Source: an uncultured Clostridia bacterium (GTDB lineage Bacteria; Bacillota; Clostridia; UBA1381; UMGS1253). Taken from it: a DNA stretch of 64,000 nt. The first letter of the stretch is position 1. Every line of letters begins with the position of its first letter. The notes under the pieces are model-generated. The model searched no databases. It was not told where the DNA came from and saw only the letters and a program-made list of their open reading frames with translations. Shown here piece by piece: positions 17,837-27,346 of the stretch. The translations under genes were made by a program, and so were the position numbers. The stretch lies in contig CAKSHP010000001.1 of the NCBI GenBank assembly GCA_934457145.1, forward strand, positions 62,001 to 126,000. Reading direction: 5' to 3'.

Positions 17837-19705
17837 TTATTTTTCCAGATGAATCATAAGAACGGTTATATCTGCCGGAGAAACGCCCAATATTCTGCTT
17901 GCCTGACCTATCGTTTGCGGTCTTATTTTTTCAAGCTTCTGACGCGCTTCAAGGCGCAGCCCGTAAACATCTTCATAGTTTATATTTTCGGGGATTTTTT
18001 TATCCTCAAGCTTTTTAAGCTCCTCTGCCGCACGATACTGCTTTTTTATGTATCCGTCATATTTAATGCGGATTTCCACCTGCTCGCAAATGTCGTCCGG
18101 CAAGGCGGGACGGTCTTTATCAACCGGCGCAAGCATTTTGTAATCAAGCTGCGGACGGCGCAGAAGTTCGGGAAAATGTATGCCTGTTTTTAAAGGAGCG
18201 GTTCCCGCTTTTTCTAAAATTTCATTTGCCGCCTTAGGCGTTACAATAACGCTTTCGAGGCGTTTTATTTCTTCGTCGATCGCCTTTTGCTTTTTTAAGA
18301 ATTTATCATATCTTTCATCGCTTATAAGCCCTATTTTGTGGCCTATAGGCGTCAGACGCGCATCTGCATTGTCCTGGCGCAGAATAAGGCGGTATTCCGA
18401 GCGCGATGTCATCATTCTGTACGGTTCGGTTACCTGTTTTGTGACAAGATCGTCTATAAGCGTGCCGATATATGCCTCGCTTCTTTTTAAAACAAGCGCC
18501 TCTTTTCCCTGTATCAGATGTGCGGCATTTATTCCGGCTATGAGTCCCTGCGCCGCAGCCTCTTCATATCCGCTCGAGCCGTTAAACTGTCCGGCGCCGA
18601 ACAAACCGTGTATATCTTTAAATTCAAGCGAAGCTTTAAGCTGCGTTGTCAGCACGCAGTCATATTCAATTGCATACGCACTTCGCATGATTTTCACGTT
18701 TTCAAGCCCTTTTATTGTGCGAATCATTTTTATCTGCACATCTTCGGGAAGGCTTGTTGAAAATCCCGAAACATACATTTCCTCCGTGTTTAAGCCCATA
18801 GGCTCTATAAACAGCTGATGTCTGGGTTTTTCTGCAAAACGGACAACCTTATCTTCTATAGAAGGGCAGTATCTCGGGCCTATGCCCTCAATTCTTCCGG
18901 AGTACAGAGGCGCGCGGGAAAGATTGTCCCTTATTATTTTGTGTGTGTTTTCGTTTGTGTATGTTAAATAACAGTCTGACTTGTTTGAAAGCCCGTCGGG
19001 ATTGGTTTCAAAGGAAAAAGGAGTTATTTTTTCATCGCCGCCCTCCGGTGACAGCACATCCAGATTAACGCTGTTTCTTGCAATTCTCGGCGGTGTGCCG
19101 GTTTTAAAGCGCTGAAGCTTAACGCCGATATTTCTGAGCGACTGCGAAAGTCCGACCGCGGCAAACATGCCGTCCGGACCCGACGCTCTTTCGTATTCTC
19201 CGATTAAAATTTTTCCGTTTAAAAATGTGCCTGTCGCAATTATAACGCATTTTGCCGCATAGCTTAAATTTGTTGCGGTTTTAACGCCTGTAACGTTGCC
19301 GCAATCGTCTTTAAAAATTTCAACAATTTCCGCCTGGCGAACGTCCAGCCCGGGCTGAAGCTCAAGCCTGTGCTTCATTTCAATCTGATAGTTTTTTCGG
19401 TCTATCTGCGCGCGCAACGAATGAACCGCAGGCCCTTTGCCGCGGTTTAATATTTTAGACTGTATAAAGGTTTTGTCGGCAACCTTTCCCATCTCGCCGC
19501 CGAGTGCGTCAATTTCGCGCACCAAATGCCCCTTTGCAGTACCGCCTATATTCGGGTTGCACGGCAGATTTGCAACAGCGTCCAGATTTGTTGCAAACAT
19601 AATGGTTTTGCATCCGAGCCTTGCCGCAGCCAAAGCAGCCTCGCAGCCGGCATGTCCTCCGCCGATAACCGCAACATCATATTTTTCAGAAAAATTATTA
19701 TCCAA
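17837..19705 (-). CDS. mnmG: tRNA U34 carboxymethylaminomethyl-modification enzyme MnmG (GidA)
   Basis: 622-aa FAD protein that with MnmE modifies the wobble uridine of several tRNAs. Motifs: [20 protein letters not shown] (FAD), [22 protein letters not shown] segment, and the conserved [13 protein letters not shown] C-terminal region ending in [13 protein letters not shown] choose a TTG start at 19705: the GTG nine bases upstream is part of the AAGGTG ribosome site. Unlike many Firmicutes, mnmE and rsmG are not beside it; the gene stands alone with its own terminator. Confidence 0.95.
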   Translation of the reverse strand: MDNNFSEKYDVAVIGGGHAGCEAALAAARLGCKTIMFATNLDAVANLPCNPNIGGTAKGHLVREIDALGGEMGKVADKTFIQSKILNRGKGPAVHSLRAQIDRKNYQIEMKHRLELQPGLDVRQAEIVEIFKDDCGNVTGVKTATNLSYAAKCVIIATGTFLNGKILIGEYERASGPDGMFAAVGLSQSLRNIGVKLQRFKTGTPPRIARNSVNLDVLSPEGGDEKITPFSFETNPDGLSNKSDCYLTYTNENTHKIIRDNLSRAPLYSGRIEGIGPRYCPSIEDKVVRFAEKPRHQLFIEPMGLNTEEMYVSGFSTSLPEDVQIKMIRTIKGLENVKIMRSAYAIEYDCVLTTQLKASLEFKDIHGLFGAGQFNGSSGYEEAAAQGLIAGINAAHLIQGKEALVLKRSEAYIGTLIDDLVTKQVTEPYRMMTSRSEYRLILRQDNADARLTPIGHKIGLISDERYDKFLKKQKAIDEEIKRLESVIVTPKAANEILEKAGTAPLKTGIHFPELLRRPQLDYKMLAPVDKDRPALPDDICEQVEIRIKYDGYIKKQYRAAEELKKLEDKKIPENINYEDVYGLRLEARQKLEKIRPQTIGQASRILGVSPADITVLMIHLEK

Positions 19706-19795
19706 TTTAATCACCTTATAATTTTTAATAACTTACTACATGATTATACAATATTTTTTATAATTTGTAAAGGTGTTTGTATCAATCAAAAAAAG

Positions 19796-19832
19796 ACTGC
19801 CGGATTTTTATAAAAATTCGGCAGTTTTTTTA
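19796..19832 (-). terminator. Terminator of XRE regulator gene
   Basis: ACTGCCG (19796-19802) pairs with CGGCAGT (19819-19825); the inner bases ATTTTTATAAAAAT also pair. A and T runs on both sides make it potentially bidirectional. Confidence 0.8.
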
Positions 19833-19850
19833 GTCGGATATATTATCTTA

Positions 19851-20081
19851 TTAATCAAGCGAAAATATATCGTCATAGCTGACATTTAGAATTTTTTTAA
19901 TAAGAATTATTTCATCGGGATACAAATGACGCTGTCCGACCTCAATTTTTGCCATTGCGCTTCTTGTTATGTCACAGCCGTTAAGCTGCAATTTTGCAGC
20001 CAGAACTTCCTGTGTCATGCCTCTTTTTTCGCGCAGATTTCTGATATTTTTTCCAATCCTTTTTTCAGTTTTTAAATCCAC
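19851..20081 (-). CDS. Small XRE-family HTH regulator
   Basis: 76-aa protein that is essentially one Cro/C1-type helix-turn-helix: KNIRNLREKRGMTQEVLAAKL, ITRSAMAKIEVGQRHL and the closing DEIILIKKILNVSYDDIF. GTG start at 20081 with GGAGG nine bases upstream. It is divergent from a lipoprotein gene, and the shared space contains a perfect 42-bp palindrome over the promoters, so it is probably an autoregulator and repressor of the lipoprotein gene (inference). Confidence 0.85.
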   Translation of the reverse strand: MDLKTEKRIGKNIRNLREKRGMTQEVLAAKLQLNGCDITRSAMAKIEVGQRHLYPDEIILIKKILNVSYDDIFSLD

Positions 20082-20126
20082 CCTTGTCAGCCTCCGTTTT
20101 GCACTTGTTTGAGCACAAAATTTTCC

Positions 20127-20190
20127 TTGACATTATTATATCCTTATGTTAAAATATATTTGCACCTATATAGGTGCAAATATATTTTAA
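20127..20190 (+). promoter_or_regulatory. Lipoprotein promoter with perfect 42-bp palindromic operator
   Basis: TTGACA (20127-20132), 17-bp spacer, TAAAAT (20150-20155). The palindrome 20149-20190 is perfect over all 42 bases (centre between 20169 and 20170, core TTTGCACCTATATAGGTGCA) and covers the -10, the transcription start and the leader down to the AAAGGGG ribosome site. A TATAAT on the opposite strand (20140-20135) lies in the spacer and may serve the divergent XRE gene, with its -35 inside the palindrome. Confidence 0.8.
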
Positions 20191-20203
20191 AGGGGAAATG
20201 AAA

Positions 20204-20875
20204 ATGAAAAAAATTATTTGCTTATTGTTGTGTATCACATCCATTGTATGTTTTTGTGCATGTGATAAAGACAGCAGTTCTTCAAAAGCAGACAAAAGCG
20301 ATGTAAAACAGGAGGAATCAAATTCGTCAAATAAGATTAAGGACAGCACCAAAGATGATAAAAAGGATACTGAAAAGAAAAGCGAAAAAGGTGCTGATAA
20401 ATCAGCAAAAACAATTGAACTTAACAAAACGGTCACAATCGGTGACGTTATGGAATTGACATTAGAGTCCTCCGAATGGGTTGATGAAATTAAACCATCA
20501 AATGCTTCTTATTCGTATTACGAAGATAAAGAAGGCGAGAAATATTTTGTGGTTAGAGGAAAGGCAAAGAACCTTGCAGGGGAAGATTTAAATATTGGAT
20601 ACGTTAACGAATCGGAAATCACAATAAACGGTAAATATAAAGCAACTGTAGAAATTGATGCAGAACAATCCGACGGTACATCTTTTTACGGAGCTATAAA
20701 GCCGCTTCAGACGCTTAATATAATTGCATATGCTTCCGTTTCCGGTGATGTGTATAATATTTGTGAAAACACAAATCTCACTCTTAATATTTTGAGTGAT
20801 TCTGAATATATTAAAGAATTTTACGGCAAGGAATCGCCGCATGAAACATATAGTATAGAATTTGATAATAAATAA
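20204..20875 (+). CDS. Lipoprotein of unknown function
   Basis: 223-aa secreted lipoprotein: a short positive start, hydrophobic core and lipobox-like VCFCAC, so the mature protein starts at a cysteine near residue 20. A low-complexity charged linker rich in Ser, Lys, Asp and Glu (about 22-70) precedes a beta-rich domain (about 75-220), possibly of the DUF4352/DUF5067 immunoglobulin-like kind; I cannot name it firmly. Start at the second ATG (20204), 6 nt from AGGGGAA. The A/T-rich composition and its isolated pairing with an XRE gene may point to acquisition as a small cassette. Confidence 0.75.
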   Translation: MKKIICLLLCITSIVCFCACDKDSSSSKADKSDVKQEESNSSNKIKDSTKDDKKDTEKKSEKGADKSAKTIELNKTVTIGDVMELTLESSEWVDEIKPSNASYSYYEDKEGEKYFVVRGKAKNLAGEDLNIGYVNESEITINGKYKATVEIDAEQSDGTSFYGAIKPLQTLNIIAYASVSGDVYNICENTNLTLNILSDSEYIKEFYGKESPHETYSIEFDNK

Positions 20876-20884
20876 AGAATATAT

Positions 20885-20932
20885 AAAAGCACGGCATAAA
20901 CGGGGTATTTGCTTAGTTTATGCCATGCTTTT
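20885..20932. terminator. Bidirectional terminator
   Basis: AAAAGC-A-C-GGCATAAAC pairs with GTTTATGCC-A-TGCTTTT with one mismatch, between the convergent lipoprotein gene and the 191-aa protein gene. Confidence 0.82.
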
Positions 20933-20949
20933 ATTAAATGCAAAATAAA

Positions 20950-21525
20950 TTAATCTTCAATGTCTAAAGAATAAAATCTGTTTATTCCCTCGCACGCAGT
21001 TATTCCCGCGTGCATTTGCTTTGGCAGATCGGATACTCTTAAAGTAATGTCCTCGCTTCCGTATTTTATTTTAAACGCCTTTTCTGCAAGCTCAACCGTA
21101 AGAGTGTGTTTTTCTTTGGGACTTACTTTAAATTTCGCGCCTAAAAGCAGATGCCACTTCATTTTGTTTTCCGCGCTGTCTTTATATAAGTGCCAGACGT
21201 TAATACCGTCTTTGTAAAGCACAACTTCATAGTAGTCATCAAAACGCAAATCATTTTCGCTGTCTTTGTAAAGATTGTTTGCAAAAATCAATAAAGGCGC
21301 ATAATCTTTGTCAAATGAACAGCAGGTGCTTATCTTTGTGCCGGCAGCGTATTTTTGTTTTGTTAAAATTGTAGTTTGGTCAAAACCGCACTCATTTTCC
21401 TTGCTTTCGCAGTTTCTTATATGGTCGCTTTCCTGAACAAACTTTGGTTTTAGTTCATACCTTGCGGTGTATGCACAGTCTAAAAATTCTTCCCATTTTC
21501 CTTTTTTGAATTCAATGTTTAACAT
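20950..21525 (-). CDS. Unknown beta-rich protein downstream of LacI regulator
   Basis: 191-aa soluble protein with no signal peptide that I do not recognise. The alternation of short aromatic and charged strands (DDYYEVVLYKDGINVWHLYK, then LGAKFKVSPKEKHTLTVEL) suggests a jelly-roll, as in carbohydrate-binding or laminin-G-like modules. It starts 36 bp after the LacI-type gene on the same strand, so the two are probably cotranscribed and sugar-related. Six cysteines are scattered without a metal-site pattern. Confidence 0.6.
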   Translation of the reverse strand: MLNIEFKKGKWEEFLDCAYTARYELKPKFVQESDHIRNCESKENECGFDQTTILTKQKYAAGTKISTCCSFDKDYAPLLIFANNLYKDSENDLRFDDYYEVVLYKDGINVWHLYKDSAENKMKWHLLLGAKFKVSPKEKHTLTVELAEKAFKIKYGSEDITLRVSDLPKQMHAGITACEGINRFYSLDIED

Positions 21526-21560
21526 TTTTGTATCTCCTTTTTATTCTGGATAAATGTTAT

Positions 21561-22526
21561 CTATGTTATATTTTTAACCGAATTTCTTATTACAAGCTTG
21601 CTCTTGACCGAAATTGTTTCTCTTGAAAAAGCATAAACATTGTCCATTTTCTTTTTTAAAGGCTCTATTGCTGCGGCACACAGATCATGTACATCAATAC
21701 GGATGCTTGTAAGCTCAACTTCACCGTACACGGCAGACGGTATATCGTTTATTCCGATAACCGATATATCATCGGGAACATTAATGCCGTTTTTTTGCAG
21801 ATGCTTTATAAGTCCGATTGCAATATTGTCATATGCGCAAATAACCGCGGTGGGGCGGTTTTTTAAGGCAAGCAGCTGTTTTGCGCAGTCGTATCCGGCA
21901 TCTTCAAATCTCTTGCCGCTTTCAAAAATAAAATCATCGCAAACATTCATATTGTTTTTTAAAAGCGCTTTTTTAAATGTTTTAATTTTTCCTTTTGTGT
22001 GTGACTCGCCGGCATATGCAATATACTTGTGTCCGTTTTCTTTTAAATACTTCACAGCATCGTTTACGGCATCGTCAATTTCAATTAAAATCTGCTGCGT
22101 ACTTTGTTTTTTATAGGAGCCGATCTCGATTATGGGTATGTCTGTTATGTTAATATCGCTGTTTCCGCCGACAAGAATTATTGCGTCTGCCTTTTGAACA
22201 AATGAATAATACTCTATAAGCTCTTTTTCTCTTTTTGCATCAAAGTTGCTCACGGAAACGCTCAAAACCGCGCCCATATCGTTTGTGATTTTTTCAAATT
22301 CCGTAACTATGCTGTTGTAAAATTCGCCTATAATTTCAGGGCAGATAAGGGCTATAATCTTTTTTTTGTATTTTCCTTTGTAATATTTTTCAAAACAGCC
22401 GGCGCTTTTTGCCGTTTTAAAAACCAATTCCTTCGTATCGCGGCTGATTTCTTCGCTGTCCGAAAATGCTTTTGAAACCGTTGAAACCGACACACCCGTC
22501 ATTTTTGCAAGCTTTTGCAGAGTCAT
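21561..22526 (-). CDS. LacI-family transcriptional regulator
   Basis: 321-aa repressor: N-terminal LacI helix-turn-helix (MTLQKLAKMTGVSVSTVSKA, then EISRDTKELVFKTAK) and a periplasmic-binding-protein-like sugar-sensing domain (IALICPEIIGEFYNSIV, AVICAYDNIAIGLIKHL, SVIGINDIPSA). Start at 22526 because GGGGGAAG lies 4 nt upstream; the frame extends 7 codons further without a ribosome site. Effector unknown; cotranscribed with the unknown protein 36 bp downstream. Confidence 0.93.
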   Translation of the reverse strand: MTLQKLAKMTGVSVSTVSKAFSDSEEISRDTKELVFKTAKSAGCFEKYYKGKYKKKIIALICPEIIGEFYNSIVTEFEKITNDMGAVLSVSVSNFDAKREKELIEYYSFVQKADAIILVGGNSDINITDIPIIEIGSYKKQSTQQILIEIDDAVNDAVKYLKENGHKYIAYAGESHTKGKIKTFKKALLKNNMNVCDDFIFESGKRFEDAGYDCAKQLLALKNRPTAVICAYDNIAIGLIKHLQKNGINVPDDISVIGINDIPSAVYGEVELTSIRIDVHDLCAAAIEPLKKKMDNVYAFSRETISVKSKLVIRNSVKNIT

Positions 22527-22602
22527 ATAACTTCCCCCAAAAAACATATATCATATCAATAATATTACCACAACTTTAACTGTTTTTCAAGTGAAATTAA
22601 AA

Positions 22603-22645
22603 TAAAAAAGAGTTGCAGTAAAATTAAATCATTTCACTGCAACTC
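22603..22645 (-). terminator. Terminator of pckA
   Basis: Perfect 10-bp arms GAGTTGCAGT / ACTGCAACTC (22610-22619, 22636-22645); the minus strand continues into TTTTTT. Confidence 0.85.
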
Positions 22646-22662
22646 CATTAAAGCTTAAAAAA

Positions 22663-24267
22663 TTATTTCTGCGGACCTGCGCTTACCAATGCCTTACCTG
22701 CTGCATTGCCTTCGTATTTAGCGAAGTTTTTAATAAATCTGTCAGCCAAATCCTTTGCCTTAGCTTCCCACTCGGACGCATCTTTGTATGTGTCGCGGGG
22801 GTCTAAGATGTTTTTGTCAACGCCCGGAAGCTCTGTGGGAACTTCAAAGTTGAAGAACGGAATCTTCTTTGTGGGAGCGTTTGCAATATCGCCGTTTAAG
22901 ATAGCGTCGATAATTCCTCTTGTGTCACGGATTGAAATACGTTTGCCTGTTCCGTTCCAACCTGTGTTTACCAAATAAGCTTTAGCGCCGCTCTTCTGTA
23001 TTTTCTTAACAAGCTCTTTAGCATACTTTGTAGGATGAAGCTCCAAAAATGCCTGACCGAAGCAAGCCGAGAATGTAGGAGTAGGCTCTGTGATTCCTCT
23101 TTCAGTACCTGCAAGCTTTGCAGTAAATCCTGATAAGAAGTAATACTGTGTCTGCTCGGGTGTAAGAATGGATACCGGAGGAAGAACGCCGAATGCGTCA
23201 GCCGAAAGGAATATAACGTTCTTAGCGTCGGGAGCAGCAGAAACCGGACGAACGATGTTGTTTATATGGTTAATCGGATATGACACACGTGTGTTTTCCG
23301 TTACACTCTTGTCTGCAAAATCGATTTTGCCGTCTTTGTCCAAAGTAACGTTTTCCAAAAGTGCGTCGCGTTTGATTGCGTTGTAAATATCCGGCTCGGA
23401 TTCTTTGTCAAGGTTAATAACCTTAGCATAGCAGCCGCCTTCGAAGTTGAACACGCCGTTGTCGTCCCAGCCGTGCTCGTCATCGCCGATTAAAAGTCTC
23501 TTAGGATCGGTTGAAAGTGTTGTTTTACCTGTTCCGGAAAGACCGAAGAAGATTGCTGTGTTTTTGCCGTCTAAGTCGGTGTTTGCCGAGCAGTGCATCG
23601 AAGCGATACCCTTAAGCGGTAAATAGTAGTTCATCATAGAGAACATACCTTTTTTCATTTCTCCGCCGTACCATGTGTTTATGATAACCTGCTCTTTGCT
23701 TGTAATGTTAAACATTACAGCTGTCTCAGAGTTAAGACCGAGCTCTTTGTAATTTTCAACCTTAGCTTTCGAAGCGTTGTAAACAATGAAATCAGGCTCA
23801 AAGTTTTCAAGTTCTTCAGCTGTGGGCTTAATAAACATATTTGTAACAAAATGAGCCTGCCAGGCAACTTCAACTATAAAACGAATTGCCATACGGGTGT
23901 CTTCGTTTGCACCGCAGAATGCGTCAACAACAAAAAGTCTTTTGTTGGAAAGCTCTTTCTGAGCAAGAGACTTAACAGCGTCCCAAGCTTCTTTTGTTGC
24001 CGGGTGGTTGTCGTTTTTGTACTCGTCTGAAGTCCACCAAACAGTGTCTTTTGAATTTTCGTCTTCAACGATAAATTTGTCTTTGGGCGAACGGCCTGTG
24101 TAAACGCCTGTCATAACGTTAACAGCGCCAAGCTCGCTTACCTGACCTTTTTCAAAGCCTTCAAGACCTGCTTTTGTTTCTTCTTCAAAAAGCATATCGT
24201 AAGAAGGATTGTGCACAATCTCGGTTGTGCCTGTGATACCATACTTTGTTAAATCGATTTTTGACAT
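22663..24267 (-). CDS. pckA: ATP-dependent phosphoenolpyruvate carboxykinase
   Basis: 534-aa enzyme interconverting oxaloacetate + ATP and PEP + CO2 + ADP. Signature [15 protein letters not shown] (kinase-1a loop), [19 protein letters not shown] (metal and 2a site) and [12 protein letters not shown] near the N-terminus are all present and the length is standard. In anaerobic fermenters it often runs towards oxaloacetate, conserving ATP. The genes for oxaloacetate-to-succinate reduction lie 4-17 kb upstream on the same strand, which supports that direction here. Own promoter and terminator. Confidence 0.96.
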   Translation of the reverse strand: MSKIDLTKYGITGTTEIVHNPSYDMLFEEETKAGLEGFEKGQVSELGAVNVMTGVYTGRSPKDKFIVEDENSKDTVWWTSDEYKNDNHPATKEAWDAVKSLAQKELSNKRLFVVDAFCGANEDTRMAIRFIVEVAWQAHFVTNMFIKPTAEELENFEPDFIVYNASKAKVENYKELGLNSETAVMFNITSKEQVIINTWYGGEMKKGMFSMMNYYLPLKGIASMHCSANTDLDGKNTAIFFGLSGTGKTTLSTDPKRLLIGDDEHGWDDNGVFNFEGGCYAKVINLDKESEPDIYNAIKRDALLENVTLDKDGKIDFADKSVTENTRVSYPINHINNIVRPVSAAPDAKNVIFLSADAFGVLPPVSILTPEQTQYYFLSGFTAKLAGTERGITEPTPTFSACFGQAFLELHPTKYAKELVKKIQKSGAKAYLVNTGWNGTGKRISIRDTRGIIDAILNGDIANAPTKKIPFFNFEVPTELPGVDKNILDPRDTYKDASEWEAKAKDLADRFIKNFAKYEGNAAGKALVSAGPQK

Positions 24268-24349
24268 TTTAACTACCTCTTTCCTTTACAGTGTACCATA
24301 TTTAAAAGTGCGTATATAAATATAACACAACATCTAAATCCACTTTTCT

Positions 24350-24415
24350 ATTATAGCTGATTTTTCCATGAAAATCAATAGATTTAACATATTTTTAACA
24401 AATTCATGAATTTGT
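24350..24415 (-). promoter_or_regulatory. pckA promoter with upstream 18-bp palindrome
   Basis: On the minus strand TTGATT (24378-24373), 17-bp spacer, TATAAT (24355-24350). About 20 bp further upstream is a perfect palindrome, ACAAATTCATGAATTTGT (24398-24415), a possible operator. The space 24268-24492 holds no other gene. Confidence 0.6.
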
Positions 24416-24492
24416 CGGTTCAAATGCGCCGCAAAGCGGAAATATATATAAAAATCGCCCATAAAACGCTTTTGCAAACAGCAAAATTACTG

Positions 24493-25665
24493 TTAAAAAT
24501 AGCTTACTTTAATTCTTTTGCCCATCTGTTTTAAACATTTCGACAGCTCTTCAACAAGATTCATCTTTATGCTGAAATTTATCGGCAGATCGGGGTTTTG
24601 ATGAGCGGGGTTTATCGCTCTGCCGACATAGAAGTTTATGTCTGTTGCCTCCTCGAAAAGAAGCCGGCATATCAGCGACGCTCCGTCGCGTTTATAGCCC
24701 CAGTGCGTATATTCTTCGTTTTTGCTTAAATAGTCTTTTGCATATTCTAAAATCCTGTTTATGGTTATAACGCCCTCGGTAACAAGGTCAACCCCTTCGA
24801 TTTTTGAAATCGGGGGAATGTCGCTGTCTTCAAAATTCAAACTGGTCTGGATGGGCTTTCTTAAATATTTTGCCACGATTGACGATGTCGTCCCTCCGCA
24901 CACTATGTGCTTTCCCTCTTTGGAGAAAAACAGCGCCATCATGCGGTTTGCATCGTCTCTGTTTCTCGGCGGGCCGAACAAAAGATTTACCGGCGCGCGT
25001 TTTCTTATTTTAACAACGCAGGCAGTTGCATCGTCGCCGGGCTGTTCGTTGTAGAGCTTAAAACATTCGTCGATAAGCATTGTCGCAAGTGTTTTTGAGG
25101 TAAAGTCGCCATAGGTAAGCGGCAAAAGAAAATCTATAATGTCTTCTCTTTTCCAGCCGAAATTATAAGATATGCCTATTCCGGCATGAGGACAGCCGTC
25201 GCTCATGGCAATGAGCGTGTCGTTTTCTTTAAGGCTTATAACGGATTTGTAAAGCTTTTTGCCGTCTATATTCATTTCCGATTTCGGATAGTCATAGTTT
25301 TCGTTATCGCGAAAGAATATTATATGCGGGTTGTCGTATTGAATAAGCTCTGCGGTTTCGCTGTTTATAAGATGTATTATGGTAAACGTTGAGTATGCAA
25401 CGCCTCTGACCGAGCAGATAGGCAGCGTTGCCGCAATTGTTGACACACATTCTTCAATCGCTATCCCCTCTGCCATCATTGTTGATATAATTTTGGAGGT
25501 AAGCGTTGATAAAATGCTTGCTTTAACTCCGCTGCCGAGACCGTCTGCCAAAACAATCACAGACGAGTTTTCGCCTTGCGAAACAATGTCAACATGATCG
25601 CCGCAGAGCTGTTCGCCCGCATGGTTCACACTTTTGTATCCGATATCTGCACACAGATTATTCAT
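24493..25665 (-). CDS. SpoIIE/PP2C-type phosphatase linked to sensory hydrogenase
   Basis: 390-aa protein with a PP2C-like domain: GDHVDIV and VIVLADGLGSGVKAS (metal site) near the N-terminus, IAMSDGCPHAG (about 150) and PGDDATACVVKIR (about 213-225). The C-terminal 160 aa have no motif I recognise. It overlaps the hydrogenase-like gene by 8 bp, a pairing known from Clostridia (hfs-type and group C [FeFe]-hydrogenase clusters). I infer that the PAS/hydrogenase protein controls the phosphatase, whose target is not visible. GGAG precedes the ATG. Confidence 0.85.
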   Translation of the reverse strand: MNNLCADIGYKSVNHAGEQLCGDHVDIVSQGENSSVIVLADGLGSGVKASILSTLTSKIISTMMAEGIAIEECVSTIAATLPICSVRGVAYSTFTIIHLINSETAELIQYDNPHIIFFRDNENYDYPKSEMNIDGKKLYKSVISLKENDTLIAMSDGCPHAGIGISYNFGWKREDIIDFLLPLTYGDFTSKTLATMLIDECFKLYNEQPGDDATACVVKIRKRAPVNLLFGPPRNRDDANRMMALFFSKEGKHIVCGGTTSSIVAKYLRKPIQTSLNFEDSDIPPISKIEGVDLVTEGVITINRILEYAKDYLSKNEEYTHWGYKRDGASLICRLLFEEATDINFYVGRAINPAHQNPDLPINFSIKMNLVEELSKCLKQMGKRIKVSYF

Positions 25666-27331
25666 CTTCTATGGTCTCCTTTAATTTTGTGAGTGCAATT
25701 TTTGTTTCGGCTGCGGTTTCGCCCAGAAGCGAAGCAATTTCCTGAACAATACGCATCTGCTTATCAACAACCTTGTCTGCAATTTCAACCGTGCGGCGGC
25801 TTATGCTTTCTTTCTTTTCGCGCACATTTTCCTCTTCGGTTATATCTCTCATGATACAGACAATAAGCTTGTATTCTCTGTCGTATAAAATGGTTTGCTC
25901 AACATATCTTTCATACTCTGCAAGATATGTGCGGCGGTCTTTGATGCTTTTTCCGTCGGATAAAACCTCCATAAACGGTTTCGGATCCAGAATCCTTACA
26001 ACCAAATCGCCCAAAACATCGCTTGCATGGCTTAAATTCATCATTTTAAGAGCAGCGGCGTTAATTTGCTGAACCTCTAACGCCTCGTTTAAAACAATAA
26101 GCCCGTTGGGAGTGTTTTTAACGATTGTGTCTGAAAAGCTTTCGGCTTTGTCCTTTAAAAACGGCAGACACATCGATATCTCCGCTTTTCCCTGGAAAAT
26201 GGCAACCGCCTTTTCGCGGCAGGTGTTATATCCGCACGAACCGCAGTTTAACTCGTCCGACGGCTTAAACTTGCCCATTTGGCGCAATATGTCGTTTATT
26301 TCTTTGTCTGTCGGCATTTGAAGTCTTTTTTCTATAATTGAAAATGTCTTTTTTAAAGTAAGACTGTCGGGCTGGGAAACTTCAAAATCCTTTTTGCCCG
26401 CAAAATTTGAAACAGCCATATAATCTTTAACGGGGCTGCGGTGGAACTTTTCCATAACCGGACCGCCTATACAGCTGCCGATGCATGCCGACATTTCAAT
26501 AAAGCAGTTATGAATTTTTTTGCTTTCTATATCTCGCAGCGCCTCTTTGCAGTTTTCAATGCCGTCAATGGCCATGTATGTGTATTTCGGGTTGTCCTGA
26601 GCCATTGTTTTAAGTATTCCGCCGGTTGTCGGGAAAAATCTTGCACGGCTGTTTTCGTTTTCATCATATTCGGCACTTAACTCTATGTTCTCCTCTTTGA
26701 GCCATCTTGTGAGCTCGTCAAAGGTAAGCACCGCGTCAACAATTCCGCCGTAGTATTCCGCTTCGTCCTTTTTTGCAACGCACGGCCCTATAAACACTGT
26801 TTTGGCGTTCGGGTGCTGCTGTTTAATGAGCATACAGTGCGCCTGCATTGGAGAGAGAACGTCTGCAAGATATTCGAGCTCGTTTGGAAAATATTTTTGA
26901 ATAAGCAAATTAACGCTGTGACAGCAAGATGATATTATAACGTCGCGGTTTTCCTCGTTTATCATTTTTTCATATTCGTTTTTAACAATTGTTGCCCCTA
27001 TTGCGGTTTCCTGTACATCGGCAAAACCAAGCTTTAACAAAGCTTCTCTCATTGCCGATATCCCGACACCTTCATAGTTTGCAATAAAGCTCGGCGCCAG
27101 ACTCACATAAACGGGATCGCCGCTTTGCAAAAGCACCTTCGCCTTTTCCGTTTCGTCAACAATTTGCTTTGCGTCCTGAGGACAGACAACAAAGCAGTGA
27201 CCGCAAAGAATACATTCGTTGCCTATAATATATGCCTGATTACCTGAAAAACGAATTGACTTTACCGGACAGTAACGAATACATTTATAACAGTTTTTGC
27301 AATTGGATTTTTTTAAAGTCAGGCAATTCAT
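25658..27331 (-). CDS. Sensory [FeFe]-hydrogenase-like protein with PAS domain
   Basis: 557 aa. Order: two [4Fe-4S] ferredoxin sites (CKNCYKCIRYCP, CILCGHCFVVCP; residues 11-51), an H-cluster domain with SSCCHSVN (Cys136-137), GPCVAKKDE (Cys184) and EMSACIGSCIGG (Cys283, Cys287), a further [4Fe-4S] motif CGSCGYNTC (from 363), a PAS domain (about 395-500) and a helical tail. All H-cluster cysteine ligands are kept, although the surroundings differ from catalytic enzymes (H for P after the CC pair). This is the architecture of group C sensory hydrogenases (HydS/HfsB), thought to sense H2 and signal through PAS. It is followed by the phosphatase and preceded by a [2Fe-2S] protein. Confidence 0.88.
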   Translation of the reverse strand: MNCLTLKKSNCKNCYKCIRYCPVKSIRFSGNQAYIIGNECILCGHCFVVCPQDAKQIVDETEKAKVLLQSGDPVYVSLAPSFIANYEGVGISAMREALLKLGFADVQETAIGATIVKNEYEKMINEENRDVIISSCCHSVNLLIQKYFPNELEYLADVLSPMQAHCMLIKQQHPNAKTVFIGPCVAKKDEAEYYGGIVDAVLTFDELTRWLKEENIELSAEYDENENSRARFFPTTGGILKTMAQDNPKYTYMAIDGIENCKEALRDIESKKIHNCFIEMSACIGSCIGGPVMEKFHRSPVKDYMAVSNFAGKKDFEVSQPDSLTLKKTFSIIEKRLQMPTDKEINDILRQMGKFKPSDELNCGSCGYNTCREKAVAIFQGKAEISMCLPFLKDKAESFSDTIVKNTPNGLIVLNEALEVQQINAAALKMMNLSHASDVLGDLVVRILDPKPFMEVLSDGKSIKDRRTYLAEYERYVEQTILYDREYKLIVCIMRDITEEENVREKKESISRRTVEIADKVVDKQMRIVQEIASLLGETAAETKIALTKLKETIEDE

Positions 27332-27346
27332 AGCTGTTCTCCTTTT

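Noticed and set aside
18180..18818. 212-codon plus-strand frame opposite mnmG
   Set aside because: Mirror frame of a well-conserved gene; no ribosome site and Ser/Pro-rich shadow composition.
24385..24402. Rex-like half sites (TTAACA repeated) upstream of pckA
   Set aside because: The two halves are direct, not inverted, and do not form the Rex palindrome.
24416..24440. T-arm-like GGTTCAAATGC suggesting a tRNA
   Set aside because: No acceptor, D or anticodon arm and no CCA-side pairing around it.
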